Shown piece by piece: positions 46,032 to 56,439 of a stretch of 64,000 nt of DNA (position 1 is the first letter of the stretch; every line of letters starts with the position of its first letter). Location of the stretch: contig QNQO01000596.1 of NCBI GenBank assembly GCA_003290165.1, positions 496,001 to 560,000 of the forward strand, read 5' to 3'. Below the pieces are notes generated by a model that was not told the DNA's origin, did no database searches, and saw nothing but the letters and a program-made list of their open reading frames with translations. Origin of the DNA: Berberis thunbergii (taxonomy: Eukaryota > Streptophyta > Magnoliopsida > Ranunculales > Berberidaceae). A program made the position numbers and the translations under genes.

Positions 46032-47365
46032 CAATGTTTTAAAAAGCGTTTTTAAGCCTCGAGTCGGTCAAGCTTTTTCCGAGGCGTAGCGAGGCGAAGC
46101 GAGGCATTTTTTTGTAAAAAATAATGAAAAATATATATAAAAAATTCAAACAAATAAAGAAAACCAAAATCAATTATCAAGTGAAATATCAATATAGCAT
46201 TATACTGAAAGAAATTAAATCACACCATTATCACCTTATGTATTTCAGTATTTTAGTATTTATGTGCCCTAAACGAATATTGGGTGCCTTTGCCTTTGGC
46301 CTCCAAAGTATGGATGAAAATGGACAAAGAAAAAGCAAAGAATAAGTAAAGGAGAGATTTTGTATGGATTAGGGAATATATATTTTTGGGCCAACAACAA
46401 AGCACGTGGAGACGTGAGTTTCCATAATTGGATTGAATACGATGATGCAATATGGACGGCCATAAAATGAAACTTGTGGCTATAATTTTATGATAACGAA
46501 AAGGAAAAGCTATTTTAGGCTCTTTATCTCTATCTTTATCTCTCTTTGTACTCTCACCTTTTCAATTCAACGACACAGTTTTCTGGAGAAAGAAAGAAAT
46601 GGGTGCCGTTGCTGTTCCATTTTCGGTTTCTGCTGTTGGAAATAGAAGAAGAAATGTTCCCACTACGATGTCGTCGTCTTCTTCTTCGAGTTGGTGTTCA
46701 GGGTTTAGGGTACGACCCCCATTACTCCACGCTTACTCCCCCTCTTGGTCACTTGGTCTTGTTCAGTCAAAGCAACCAACACCCACTGCTCGTAATCGTC
46801 TGAGAATGGTGACGGTGATGAGCATGGAAGCTGGAATTGGGGTGATGGGTACGAAATTTGGAATGATGACCTACTTCCTCTCTTCTACTTCTTCAGTTCT
46901 TCTGCTGTTCCCCTAATCTCTGTCTGCAACCAACACCCAAAGTGTTCGATCCTGGTTCGATCTTCTCTTCTTCCTCTTTGTTCTTCTTCTCTTCTTCAGT
47001 TCTTCCTCTGTTCCCCTCTCGATCTTCTCTTCTTCCTCTGTGTTCTTCTTCTCTTCTTCTTCAGTTCGTCTCTGTCTGCAAATGACTAAAAGAGGAAATC
47101 GATTAGGTTTTAGGTTTTTGCAAATGCACTTATAATTTCAACCGTTGGATCTGTCTAAAGATCCGAACAGATCGGATGATCATCTAATTTCTTAAGCGTA
47201 CGCCTCATTACGCCTTGAAGCGTGCGCCTCAAAGCGTACGCCTCGTCACAGTAAGGCGAACGCCTCCAAATACCATCCCAACTCGTACGCTTAGAGGTGA
47301 TTTTTGGTCGCCCCGCCTCGACTCGCGCCTCAAGGCATACGCCTCAATCGCCTTTTAAAACATTC
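46032..47365. mobile_element. hAT-like non-autonomous element, 1334 bp, carrying an RPL3 exon
   Basis: Inverted ends CAATGTTTTAAAAAGCG (46032) and CGCCTTTTAAAACATTC (to 47365) are flanked by near-identical 8-bp repeats, AGGGCAAT (46024-46031) and AGGGCGAT (47366-47373). Subterminal sequence is made of GAGGCG/CGCCTC motifs at both ends (46080-46105 and 47205-47350). It lacks a transposase. It sits inside the LINE just before the RNase H domain and holds a captured first exon of plastid ribosomal protein L3. Confidence 0.85.
46600..46915 (+). pseudogene. Captured first exon of plastid ribosomal protein L3
   Basis: A 105-codon plus-strand frame starts MGAVAVPFSVSAVGNRRR. It has a Ser-rich transit-peptide-like N-terminus and then reads VMSMEAGIGVMGTKFGMMTYF, the hallmark start of the mature plastid L3 protein (usually SMEAGxGVMGxKLGMMSFF). 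It then leaves the family, because the remaining exons are missing. A CT-rich 5' leader precedes the ATG, so the promoter region was probably captured too. Plastid L3 is a core 50S protein. This piece could at most encode a transit peptide plus about 20 residues. Confidence 0.85.
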
Positions 47366-47373
47366 AGGGCGAT

Positions 47374-47876
47374 AGGTACAATCCCTGCCGGTGTGGTATA
47401 TTGGGTGCCTCCTCCTAACGATTAGTTTGCCTTAAATGTGAATGGATCCTCCATAAAGGGAGTGGCGACTGGGGGATTTATTATTAGGAACTCTGAAGGT
47501 GTATTTGTGGCTGCGAGACAAATATATTTTTGGCTTGGGACTAACAATGCAGACGAATATAGAGCTCTATCGGAAGGTTTAAGACTTTTCATAGGGGAAG
47601 GATTGTGAAATTGTATGATTCAAACAGACTCGATGATGGTGAAGAAATGGTTCTTTGGAGAAATTAGTGTCCCTTGGTTCCCTTATAATATATGGTGAGA
47701 TTAGGGACCTTCGCAACTCGTTGGTTTGCCGTAGACATATTTTTAGAGAAGCAAATTCAGTTGCGGATTCTCTGGCAGGGTTGGCTCAAGAGGAAGAAAG
47801 ATTGAGAATTTACAAATCGGAATCTCTTCCAAATAGGCCAAGGGCTCTGCTAATTTTAGATAAGAATCATACTTGA
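47374..47876 (+). pseudogene. LINE ORF2, RNase H domain
   Basis: Reading resumes after the insertion: FALNVNGSSIKGVATGGFII and RNSEGVFVAARQIYF (47430-47530), NNADEYRALSEGLRLF (47545-47590), a DSMMVKKWFFGEI stretch near 47630, then RRHIFREANSVADSLAGLAQ (47730-47790). The D-E-D-D acidic residues of RNase H are partly visible (VNGS has replaced VDGS). Stops at about 47425 and 47608. Confidence 0.85.
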
Positions 47877-48892
47877 TATGTTAGAAGGTCGTAAGGATGG
47901 TCCCTTTGTTAATGAAAAAGGGATTATTTGGAAGGGTTGTTGTCTTCAACTTTCATATCGTACTGCTGTTCTGTTGATTTTTGATGAATAGCTGCTGGTT
48001 TGGGCAATGAAATGTCAGGGCACATCTTAAGACCGGTGGTGGATCTTAGTAGGTGGGAGAGAAGGGTCCAGGGAGCACACTCTGTTTCCAGTGGTTGGGG
48101 CTCTGTTTCATTGAAAACAGAGTGCGAGACGGGTCGGTGTGTATTTGGGTGGCTGCTGGTCTTCGGTGTTCAGAGATCAGATTTGAGGTCAGTTTGGCAC
48201 CTAATTTTGTTGTCAATTGCGCAGAAACAGGGAGTGTTTGTTGGGTCCTTTTGCTGCTGCCTCGTGGTGGCATTCAGTTTGCTATTAAAATGGCAAAGAT
48301 GGCTGTCAATTCTTTCTTGTTTATATGGTGTCTTGGTGTGGTCTGCAGCCCGTTCATTTCTGCAGCAGAATGATAGTATTTTTTATGCGTTATGCTTTCA
48401 CAGCAGGGTTGCAGATAGGCGGTTTTGCTGCAAATTTGCTGCAGGTTTTGGTGCAGGTTTTTATGCATTTTGAAGGCAAGTTTTGCAGACAGTCTGCTGT
48501 ACTTTCAGCTGGATTGTTTTTGGGTTCTTGGTCTTTAGCAATGCAGAAGGTGGTGGCAGAACAGAACATCCGCAGGAAGCTATTGCAGTTCTGTTTTGGC
48601 GTGCTGTGGTAGTGTTGTTTTGAGTTCAGGGGATAGATTTGGTGTGCATGGACTGTTTAAAGAGGTTGCTAGGGACAGAGATTCAGGTTGTGAAAACTCA
48701 GTTTAAATTTTCTGTTTTCACAATTCGTTTAAATCAACCATTTGTGACTTGGCGAGGTGGTTAATGGGTTTTGTTAGTAGCTTTTGGAAGCTGGGTATCT
48801 CGGCATTGGAAGGTCATGGAAATGGTGTGAATGGTCAGGCTAAAGGGTCTGATTTTGTTTTTGTTAGGTAGCAAATTTTGTTTTGTTAGCCA
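47877..48892 (+). other. Probable LINE 3' region
   Basis: A Gly/Trp-rich small frame (48000-48473) is unrecognised and likely spurious. The stretch is G/T-rich with no poly(A) tail that could fix the LINE end. Confidence 0.4.
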
Positions 48893-49040
48893 ACGGCATG
48901 ACAACTCAATGATTAGAGCTTGAAGGATGGTACCACTAGGTCATGGGTTTAAACCCAACTTGCGACATCTTTATAGATTTTGGAATCCTATAACTGCAGC
49001 TCCCAGCCTGAGAAATATTTTTTACAATTTTATTTGATGG
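48893..49040 (+). mobile_element. tRNA-like SINE, possible
   Basis: Contains TGACAACTCAATGATTAGAGC (A-box-like) and GGTCATGGGTTTAAACCC (strong B-box-like) about 35 bases apart, then a short body with TTTGGAATCCTATAACTGC. No clear A-tail or flanking duplication. Could instead be the LINE tail. Confidence 0.4.
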
Positions 49041-49559
49041 ACTAATTTGTACTATAGTTCAAGTGACACTGCTTTACTTTTAGTGTTCATCCCCTACACC
49101 ATTTTAGTTATAGAGTAGAGATTTCCTTTTGCCTTGAAACAATTCATTCGGGTTGGCTTTTTGCTTCTTGGCAAGATACTTGGCCAGGCTTCAGAAATGT
49201 CTTCCAAAGGTTTGATCGAGGCTATAGAAACATTGGCTGCAAACTTTCATCAAGTTCTTATTAAATGGTTGATTTATGCACCTTTGGATGTACGGTGCAG
49301 CTAAGTGATTGGTAACTTTGGTCACATAATAGTAACTTTATATATAAATCCAGTAGTAAATTTATATACATTGAGTGGTAACTTTTTGTGAATGTACCAT
49401 ACATTAATTTTTATGTGTCAAAGCATTGCTCTTCAATTAAACAATTGAATAAGAAAAAATCATCTTAGGTTCACACATAGAATGGGATTCCAGAATCAAT
49501 GAATAAATTTTTCGTTCTATAAGTGAGTTGGATATTCACTTGAATTACTAATGATTAAT
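49041..49559. other. Intergenic spacer
   Basis: AT-rich, no gene or element recognised. Confidence 0.35.
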
Positions 49560-50085
49560 ACAAGTCCATGATACCATACCTTGTGGAAGTACCAGCTTCC
49601 AAATGGTTCCAATATCCCTATCACCTTGGACGCATTCAACTCTTTGGATGCCATGAGGAGGTAATTCAGCTACAATCTGCCCAAGCTTCAAGTGCCATAA
49701 ACTTCCCGGAGGTCATCTGTGGACACCTTCACCTCAACCTCGTGAAAAAGTTGTCCCTCCATTGTCTATTTTTTACATAAGGTATCTCTGCCTAGCTTAA
49801 TTTCGGAAGGTATACATTTTGCGGGCCTCTTAAATAATGAATTGTTTGTTTGTATTTTTATTTTATTTATTTAACAATTTTAGAAAGTCAAAAGGTATTT
49901 TGTGTTGGAGAAGCTTTTTTTTTTTTAAAGACGAGCTAAGTTTTTAGGATCCCAAAACCTATATCAAACGGCAAACTCTAACCATTGTGTTGGAGAAGTG
50001 TTAGAAATGCCAAACCACAAGATGACAGGATAAAAAAGATTTCAATCTCAATCGGCTTAGCTTTCACTGCACAAAAAGTCAGTGA
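49560..50085 (+). pseudogene. Unidentified exon-like segment, related to 52838-53143
   Basis: The plus strand reads KWFQYPYHLGRIQLFGCHEE with VIQLQSAQAS (49593-49695). After a gap holding a SINE it gives KKISISIGLAFTA (50036-50075). The minus strand at 53012-52838 gives a matching pair of blocks, HLSRLHEELVQQQSAQAS and KKISISIDLAITTATK. So the same unknown sequence is present twice in opposite orientation. No family recognised. Confidence 0.45.
49914..49985 (-). mobile_element. 5'-truncated SINE with 13-bp TSD
   Basis: Minus-strand copy of the SINE at 5640: AGGTTTTGGGATCCTAAAAA followed by an A-rich end (T-run at 49915-49926 on plus). It is flanked by perfect 13-bp repeats TGTGTTGGAGAAG (49901-49913 and 49986-49998), the mark of LINE-mediated retroposition. 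Confidence 0.82.
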
Positions 50086-51239
50086 GATCTTGGTAGTGTT
50101 TTTAATCTAAAATGGTTTTTGTTGAGATGCCCATTCAACTAGAAGATAGAAGATGAAGTTATTTGTTTTATTTTATTTGGTTAGCCATAACAATTTAGGG
50201 GGTGTTTGTTCTATGAATTATAAATAAAATGGTTAAATTAACTTCGCCTAGTTGCTAGGTCAAAAGCAATTCCTTCGTAAGTGCAGTGGTGGCTTCACAG
50301 TACATGAATCGAAGCTAGGTAATTAGACAGATAATTCCTACTATACTATACAAATGTCATGTGCCAAAGCCACATCAAAAGCGTGTCGATGTTCAATACA
50401 TGTCTGTATTTACAAATGTTTCTAACTGTCAGTGTCTCCTTGATGCGAACCTTCATGGTGGTTTGTCTCAATATTGGTTGTAGCTGAAGTCGAACTTGTG
50501 ATGATATTTGGATGACGCCTGCATTTTAATTTTTATTGTTTTCTTATGGGTTATTTTGACTTTGTTTTCCATTAGATTTAACATAATTGAGTTGGAGTCG
50601 AATAGATGGACTCTAAACTCAATTACGATAAATCAAATTGACCCCAAATTTAAAATAACACTTTTTCTTATTATGTAAATTGTTCATTAATTTTTATAAC
50701 TTTGACATAAGCGTTTTGATGGTTCTAATTATTCCTTAGTTGAATTTGTGAATTTTTTTTTTAATAATTCGATTTGATTTAAGGTGGCAACGTCTTGTCT
50801 TGTGGTTAGGCCCTTACATATACTAACCCATCGACGTGTGATGGGTGCTTGCACACTTATATGCCTCAAAATGTTATTGTTTAAATTTTGAATAATTTTA
50901 TTCACCTACTATAGTTTTTGTTTTAGTGCATTATTATAAATAATTTGTGAATAGTTCACGAAATATCATTTTTAGGATAAAACTTTTAGTACTATCGATT
51001 TTTCAATTATATGGATTTATTAGCGAGTTTTTGGTTCAGACGGTACTAAACACAAATTATTCAATTCCTCAATCAAATAATTTGAATAATTTACATGCAC
51101 AAAAGTACCCCCAATTAATGTTCAATATGTGGCACAAATGCTTTTCATGACATGGCTTTGAAAATTGACATTAGTATAGTATAGTAGGTTTTACTTGCCG
51201 TATATATTATCTACTTTTGATTGATGTCTACTATGGCGT
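50086..51239. other. AT-rich intergenic spacer
   Basis: No gene recognised. Small frames (for example 50947-51150) have AT-rich, low-complexity composition without motifs. Confidence 0.4.
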
Positions 51240-51249
51240 TATGGCCTAT

Positions 51250-51775
51250 GTGTAGTGGCGGAGCCGGAAATTTCATTGAAGGGGGGAGGGGCAAAGCAAC
51301 TAAGCGTAATTAATTTAATGTATTGATATAAATAAACAATATATTATTTAGAATAAAATATGGGACCCACATGTTATAATGATGTATTAAAAAGTGGAGT
51401 GTTTTATGCAAAATAAAATTTAAGGATGGAAAAACCAAAGGCTTTATAGCCATGATTGATACTGGCTGTTCAAAATCTCAAATTGATATAAACCTTCTAA
51501 ACGAATTTATTTATAAAAATTTAAGGGCTAATCATGATTTTAAAATTCAGGGAGCAAATAAAAGTATAAAATTCATGGATTATAATAACTATTTCATAAA
51601 TTAATTGCGATTACTTAAAGTTGAGGGGGCAGACAATCATTTGGAAGAGTTGAGGGGGCAAAGAAGCAAATGGAGGGGGTAATGCAAGAAAGGGTGAAGT
51701 TTGAGACCCACTTTCACTGCAACTACATATGGATGGGGGTTGCCCCCCTTAGGCTGTATGTGGTAATCACTACTT
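51250..51775 (+). pseudogene. Retroelement relic with an aspartic-protease-like fragment
   Basis: Starts with GTGGCGGAGCCGGAAATTTC and ends with GATGGGGGTTGCCCCCC, sequences often seen at edges of plant repeats. Within it, about 51405-51600 on plus reads GFIAMIDTGCSKSQ, a retroviral-type aspartic protease active site (DTG) in short readable sequence. It may come from a plant pararetrovirus-like (Caulimoviridae) integrant or another retroelement. Only a small piece is present, with a stop just after it; nothing functional remains. Confidence 0.4.
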
Positions 51776-51985
51776 ATTGAAATGAGAAATTCTAAACGTC
51801 GAGGAAGTGGGCGAGGGGAGGGAGGTGGAGGGGGTGGGACTGTCCATCCCCCTCGAGACACGCACTTGAAAAATGGAGGTATGCATCCGAGGGGGATGAA
51901 CGGTCCCACCCCCTCCATCTCCCTCCCCTCGCTGTTTTCCTCACCCACTTCGTCGACGTGTAGAACTTCTCCATTGAAATATAGC
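51775..51985. repeat. Large imperfect inverted repeat (hairpin)
   Basis: The arm near 51808-51856 (GCGAGGGGAGGGAGGTGGAG onward) is complementary to the arm near 51887-51931 (CGAGGGGGATG onward to CCCTCCCCTCGC), with about three mismatches over 45 bp. Looser pairing extends both arms to roughly 85 bp (GAAATTCTAAACGTCGA against TCGACGTGTAGAACTTC). The loop is about 35 bp. Confidence 0.85.
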
Positions 51986-52019
51986 ATCTAGGAAAAGTTG
52001 AAACCATTTTAGTTGGAAT

Positions 52020-52632
52020 CAAGGATGCACGGATACGGATATGCGTGTCGTGTCGGACACTGACGCGACACGCCGACTCGGCAATTCCCCAAAAACTATG
52101 ACTCGGGGATACGTCGATACGTCGTAATATTTTTTAATAAGTCATAAATATAAATAATAATCTAATAAAGTGTCTTCCTAGAGTGCCATGAAAAAGATGG
52201 CACTGTTACAAGAAAAAATTAAAGTAGAGAAAAAATATAGTAGAGAAGTGGATGAGAGAATAAGCAAATGAGATACAAATAAGAAACAAAGATTAAGAAG
52301 AAGCATAGAGGTATGATTTAGTGAGTTTTTGCTTTATTTGTCTTAATTCACAATTGAATTAGTCATTCACTTCAACAACCATTATATTACGTAGTTATTT
52401 GCAAACATCTAAAAGTAAAAAATAAAACAAAGTTGGTTTTCGAGTCTTGACTGTTTCCTGACCAAGTTTCGAGTGTATCGGAGACATGACCTACACGTTG
52501 ACTACATTGACCATATGTCTAACACCTGCCGACATGTTGACCAAGTGTCCGACGCGTGTCTGGGGCGTGTCAAGCGAGTGTCGTGTGTCGGACACGAATA
52601 CGGCAAATTTTCGAAGAGTCTATGCTTCATTG
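52020..52632. mobile_element. Non-autonomous hAT-type element, 613 bp, TSD GTTGGAAT
   Basis: Begins CAAGGATGCACGGATACGG and ends TCTATGCTTCATTG, imperfect inverted ends. Flanked by perfect 8-bp repeats GTTGGAAT (52012-52019 and 52633-52640). Subterminal GTGTCGTGTCGGACACG-type motifs lie at both ends (52045-52075 and 52535-52600). Non-coding. Confidence 0.85.
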
Positions 52633-52636
52633 GTTG

Positions 52637-52638
<2 letters not shown>

Positions 52639-52686
<48 letters not shown>
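52639..52686. repeat. (TA)n microsatellite
   Basis: About 24 TA units directly at the right edge of the hAT-type element. It generates meaningless Ile-Tyr repeat frames. Confidence 0.97.
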
Positions 52687-52690
<4 letters not shown>

Positions 52691-52837
52691 ACAATCATCT
52701 TAGCTATATATAAGCTAGAAAAACATTTTGGTAATAAAATTAAAAAAAATAACTTTATATTCTATCTTCTTATCAATGGGCATCTCTAACCAAAGCATTT
52801 TAGAATTCACTCACTGTCAACAAGCTTACTTACCTTT

Positions 52838-53156
52838 TTGTTGCTGTAGTGATAGCCAAGTCAATAGAGATTGAAATCTTTTTAGCTCTAGTGTTCTGGT
52901 TTGAAGCTTGGGCTGATTGTTGTTGAACTAATTCCTCGTGTAGTCGAGAGAGGTGAACATGTTGAAGGTAGGTGATGGGATTGGGGGGGTTTGTTGCTGT
53001 AGTGATAGCCAAGTCAATAGAGATTGAAATCTTTTTAGCTCTAGTGTTCTGGTTTGAAGCTTGGGCTGATTGTTGTTGAACTAATTCCTCGTGTAGTCGA
53101 GAGAGGTGAACATGTTGAAGGTAGGTGATGGGATTGGGGGGGGGGGGGGGGGGGGG
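52838..53156. repeat. 153-bp tandem duplication ending in a poly-G tract
   Basis: The segment starting TTGCTGTAGTGATAGCCAAG at 52841 is repeated at 52994, exactly 153 bp on, apparently identical by eye. Copy 1 ends in 7 G and copy 2 in 21 G (53136-53156). Minus-strand reading matches the unknown exon-like segment at 49560-50085. Confidence 0.92.
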
Positions 53157-53194
53157 ACTGTTTTGAAGGTGGTATTTTCCGAAGGTATGCTATC

Positions 53195-53657
53195 TAGGGG
53201 TGGGCAATGTCGGTTCAGTTCGGTTTTGAGCTCCAAACCGATTTCGAACCGATTTAATTCGGTTTGTCCAAAACCCAAATCGAAACCGAATTTTGTATTT
53301 GTAAATCGATGAATTCGGTTGAACCGAATTTCAGATCGGTTCGGTTGGACCGAAATTTCAGGCTCAAGAATTTGAAAGACTTTCATTAAAACATGTCCAA
53401 TTTTTTTACAGGTCCAATTTTTTTATAGACTCAATTTTTAGCCCAAAATTGAAAACTTTGAGAGAATGAGGTGATTTAGTGCAACAGGGTGTATTGCAAT
53501 GCATTTGTTGCACTAATCAAGTATTGACACCTACTTTTTATTTAGTTATTATATATATTTAATTAATCGGTCGATTCAAAACCGTAAACCGATTTTGAAC
53601 CGTTTATAATCGGTTCGATCGATTAACCAAATTTAAATCGATTTTTGCCCACCCCTA
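53195..53657. mobile_element. Non-autonomous hAT-type element, 463 bp, TSD ATGCTATC
   Basis: Ends TAGGGGTGGGCAATGTCGG and TTTTTGCCCACCCCTA, inverted. Perfect 8-bp flanks ATGCTATC (53187-53194 and 53658-53665). Subterminal CCGAATT/AATCGGTT-like motifs are abundant. Non-coding. The GGGTGGGC end is shared with the element at 8603. Confidence 0.93.
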
Positions 53658-53724
53658 ATGCTATCTTGCATTTATAAGTATAATTAAGTAATTGGACAAT
53701 AGCCGTGATAAGGTGTGGACAATA

Positions 53725-53865
53725 GCAACGGTTTTAAACCGTGCCTAATTAAGTAGCAACGGTTTTAAACCGTGGCTAACTTTAGCCACGGTTTTAAGCC
53801 GTGGCAAGGTAGCCACGGTTTTGAGCCGTTGTGATAGTTAGCCACGGTTTAAAACCGTAGCAAAT
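53725..53865. repeat. Left subterminal repeats of the large CACTA
   Basis: Repeats of AGCAACGGTTTTAAACCGT and TAGCCACGGTTTTAAGCCGT, six or so palindromic copies, followed by long T tracts (53866-53919). Confidence 0.88.
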
Positions 53866-54253
53866 TTTTTTTTTTTTTTAATAATTAATTAAATTTTTTT
53901 TTTTTTTTTTTTTTTTTTTCCTATCAAATGACTTTGAGTCATTGAGTCAAAATTGTTTTAGAAGTATTTTTGAAGTTAAACAACATATAATAAAGAGAAG
54001 ATTATGTTTTAATGTGTTAATTTTACTTTGAGAATAAATGCACATTTGAGAATAATCAATAAGTGGAATTAATACGACCAGAATTACTAAAGAAGAAGAC
54101 CAACAAATTGAGATGATCATCCAAATAGGCAATTAGGTTTCACTTAAGTAAACAATAATTGGAAAGATAATACAATCTGAGATAGACTAATAATTAGAAA
54201 GCAAATCCCGAAATGACACCGTAGTGCCTAAATCAACCGGCGAGCACACGCGC

Positions 54254-54485
54254 CAACCACATGACGCCGCATCTCAGCATGTCAACGCTGCGACAAAACA
54301 ACTGCAATGTATCCCAGCAGCAACAAAGCCGCGCATCAGCAGCAGCAGAAAATAGCACCGCAGCCGTCGCATCAACACGCAGCGCAGCAACCGCGCATCA
54401 GCAACAGCAGAACAGCAACAGCGGATCAGCAGCAGCAGCAGATCAGCAGAACAGCAACAGCAGATCAGCAGAGAGCTCTGCCTAA
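54254..54485 (+). repeat. CAG/CAA-rich microsatellite-like region
   Basis: Short irregular runs of CAGCAGCAACAGC give Gln/Ser/Ala-rich frames in all three phases. A similar tract, including a CGCATCTCAGC/GGCATCTCAGC start, is at 57950-58140 within the same CACTA. Not treated as a gene. Confidence 0.8.
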
Positions 54486-54721
54486 ACCACACAGCATCTG
54501 CCCCTGCGAGCAGCAGAGAGACTCGCAGAATATCGCCATTTCCCGGACTGCGAAAGCTGCCATAATCCCCAAACCTCGCAGCCACAAAGCTGAAAAACTA
54601 GATTGATCCAACAGAAAGACAACTACTGAACCATTAAACACCAAACCATAACCCAACATATGACAAACCGTAAATATACAACATCGCAAGTAGGAGAAGA
54701 CGGTACAAACCTGCTCATCTT

Positions 54722-54937
54722 TCCTCAATGGCCTTCTTGTCACCAGCCCCATGAAGAATGACATTGTCATCCTTGGAGATAGTTACCTGCAAATTCTGTC
54801 GCATGTTATGGCCTATTCTGCAGTGAAGTTAGGTCAACATGGAGAAGAAAAAAAAAACTAGTTTCAAGAGTATAGCTTATCTTTTTGCAAGTGCCAAGCA
54901 TATCTAGTTCCACCTTGTCAAGGTTCATACTAACCTG
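54722..54937 (-). pseudogene. Captured chaperonin CPN60 fragment (mitochondrial type)
   Basis: Two minus-strand exons: SMNLDKVELDMLGTCKK (about 54927-54884), and after an intron VTISKDDNVILHGAGDKKAI and EER (about 54786-54722). In CPN60 these blocks are consecutive (NLEKVxLDMLGxCKK then VTISKDDTVILDGAGDK), belonging to the apical and intermediate region. The AG acceptor before VTIS is preserved. Only about 40 residues of a roughly 575-residue protein remain. Confidence 0.88.
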
Positions 54938-55861
54938 CAAAGAAAGGAGCCAAGTGTTGAGTCTTGCCAACATAAAGATCTTTTTCCATACTAAACTTGG
55001 TTTTGTAAGACCCATTGTCTTTGCTGCGATACAATTTGTAAAAAAAAGGAAAAAATGTAGAAGCATAAACAGTAAACATCGAGCAGCTTCAACTGAAACC
55101 GTATTTATTGGTTTCCAGCACCAAAACAGAATCCTGCTGCTCCTGTACTTGACCAGATTATATCCAATTTTATACACTGTAACTGCATAGAAGATTACAA
55201 ATGGCATTGTCGGTGAAAGAGAAATGTGGAAATGAATAACTTACTAACTCTCACAAAAGAGTCTCCAAGATAAGTTCAAAAACTTACTAAATTGCTTTAT
55301 AATGCCCTTTCCTAAAACTTTTAACATTTGTCATTTCATATTTGGTTTAGTCTATCACAGGAAAGAATCCAAGGACCAGCTGGAAACAGCCCTCCGAAGG
55401 AAGCAGGTTCAAACTGACCATTTTAGCATGTCTCTTACTGTCCTTGAGTAAATCGTTTTAGAAACTTCCTAAAGTACCTCTTTTTTACTCACTGTCACAC
55501 CGGTTTTAAGCCTTACAGTGATGCATAGAGCGTCAGTCATTTTATCAGTCAAAATTTAACTATTGCCTTGAACGTGACTGTGGGAGAAAGGCTCTTATAC
55601 TCCTATGACTTATTTTGATCAAGCTCAGCTTACGCAGAATATGTCTTTAATTTTGCATATTTCCCTTCTCACTGTTAAGGAGTTTTAATTCCTATAATGC
55701 TCTTAGTTTCTACTATAATAAATGTATGGTCATATTATGAATGCATAATATAAATCCTTGGTTAAGTACAGAAAAGCATGAGCAGCATAAATTACACTTT
55801 ATTTAAAATACTCAAACAGCAACATAAAACTCCAAGCAAAAAAAAAAAAAAAAAGCTAGAA

Positions 55862-56035
55862 CTAACCTCTCCAGCATAATGGCAAACACGGAAAACCCCA
55901 CTCCTTTCTCCTTTAAAGCAGAGATTAGTGCTTAGATGCTGCTTAAGCTTATTGGCAAAGGTCAAATCAGTGGCTTTAGGAAAAGTTGATTCCTCATCCA
56001 ATAGAGACAATAACCCCAATGGTTTCTGCATAGAA
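55862..56035 (-). pseudogene. Captured class VIII myosin motor-domain exon
   Basis: The minus strand reads KPLGLLSLLDEESTFPKATD, LTFANKLKQHLSTN and FKGERSGVFRVCHYAGEV (56010-55866). This is the highly conserved region before the myosin relay helix (LLDEEST...HYAGEV). The family is best matched by plant class VIII myosins. A single exon; the P-loop and tail are absent. Confidence 0.9.
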
Positions 56036-56439
56036 GAGGCGGTGATCATTACCAAAATATCATGAATACTTCAAAGAACGACTCAGGTGGTACTTCTAGT
56101 TAAGACTATAACAAAATATCACAATAGATTAACATGTACATCCAGTCTGAATGATATCCTATACAACCTTCCAAGATTAACTTGTCAGACTATGAAAGCC
56201 TGCAAAGAAGTAACACACATGTTACATGTGCTCAGTAATATATATAAAATGAACAGGAAGGTGACACGTAATGCATAGATGCGCAAGGCACTGCAAGCAT
56301 ATGTCAAGAACTTCAAAACCCAACATCCTTGATTTTAGAGACATGCAGAATTACAGATACCTATAGAAAGATGAGCATTCTTGAGTGAAAGCAACCAAGT
56401 TTTAAAATGCATGATTTCAAGAGCATGCACAAACCATAC

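Larger units (their letters stand above)
40554..48890 (+). mobile_element. L1-type LINE, decayed, interrupted at 46032-47365
   Basis: Plus-strand non-LTR retrotransposon with ORF1 (DUF4283 and zinc knuckle), then ORF2 with endonuclease, RT, a zf-RVT-type region and a C-terminal RNase H, followed by a roughly 1-kb 3' region. This order is standard for plant L1 elements with RNase H. Frames are broken by stops and small shifts, so it is inactive. A 1334-bp hAT-like insertion interrupts the segment before RNase H. The 3' border is uncertain. Confidence 0.88.

Noticed and set aside
46600..46915. Plastid ribosomal protein L3 as a working gene
   Set aside because: Only the first exon is present; the conserved L3 body is missing and the piece lies within a transposon inserted in a LINE.
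48000..48612. Small plus-strand frames (157 and 95 codons) after the LINE
   Set aside because: No motif and overlapping frames in G/T-rich sequence; most likely chance frames in the LINE 3' region.
51235..51260. GGCGTTATGGCCTATGTG as another SINE copy
   Set aside because: Only about 15 bases resemble the SINE head at 5648; no B box or A-tail.
52486..52789. Open frames with long Ile-Tyr repeats
   Set aside because: They are translations of the (TA)n microsatellite next to a hAT-type element.
54261..54485. Gln/Ala/Ser-rich open frame
   Set aside because: Microsatellite-like CAG/CAA DNA open in several frames, inside a transposon and without other support.
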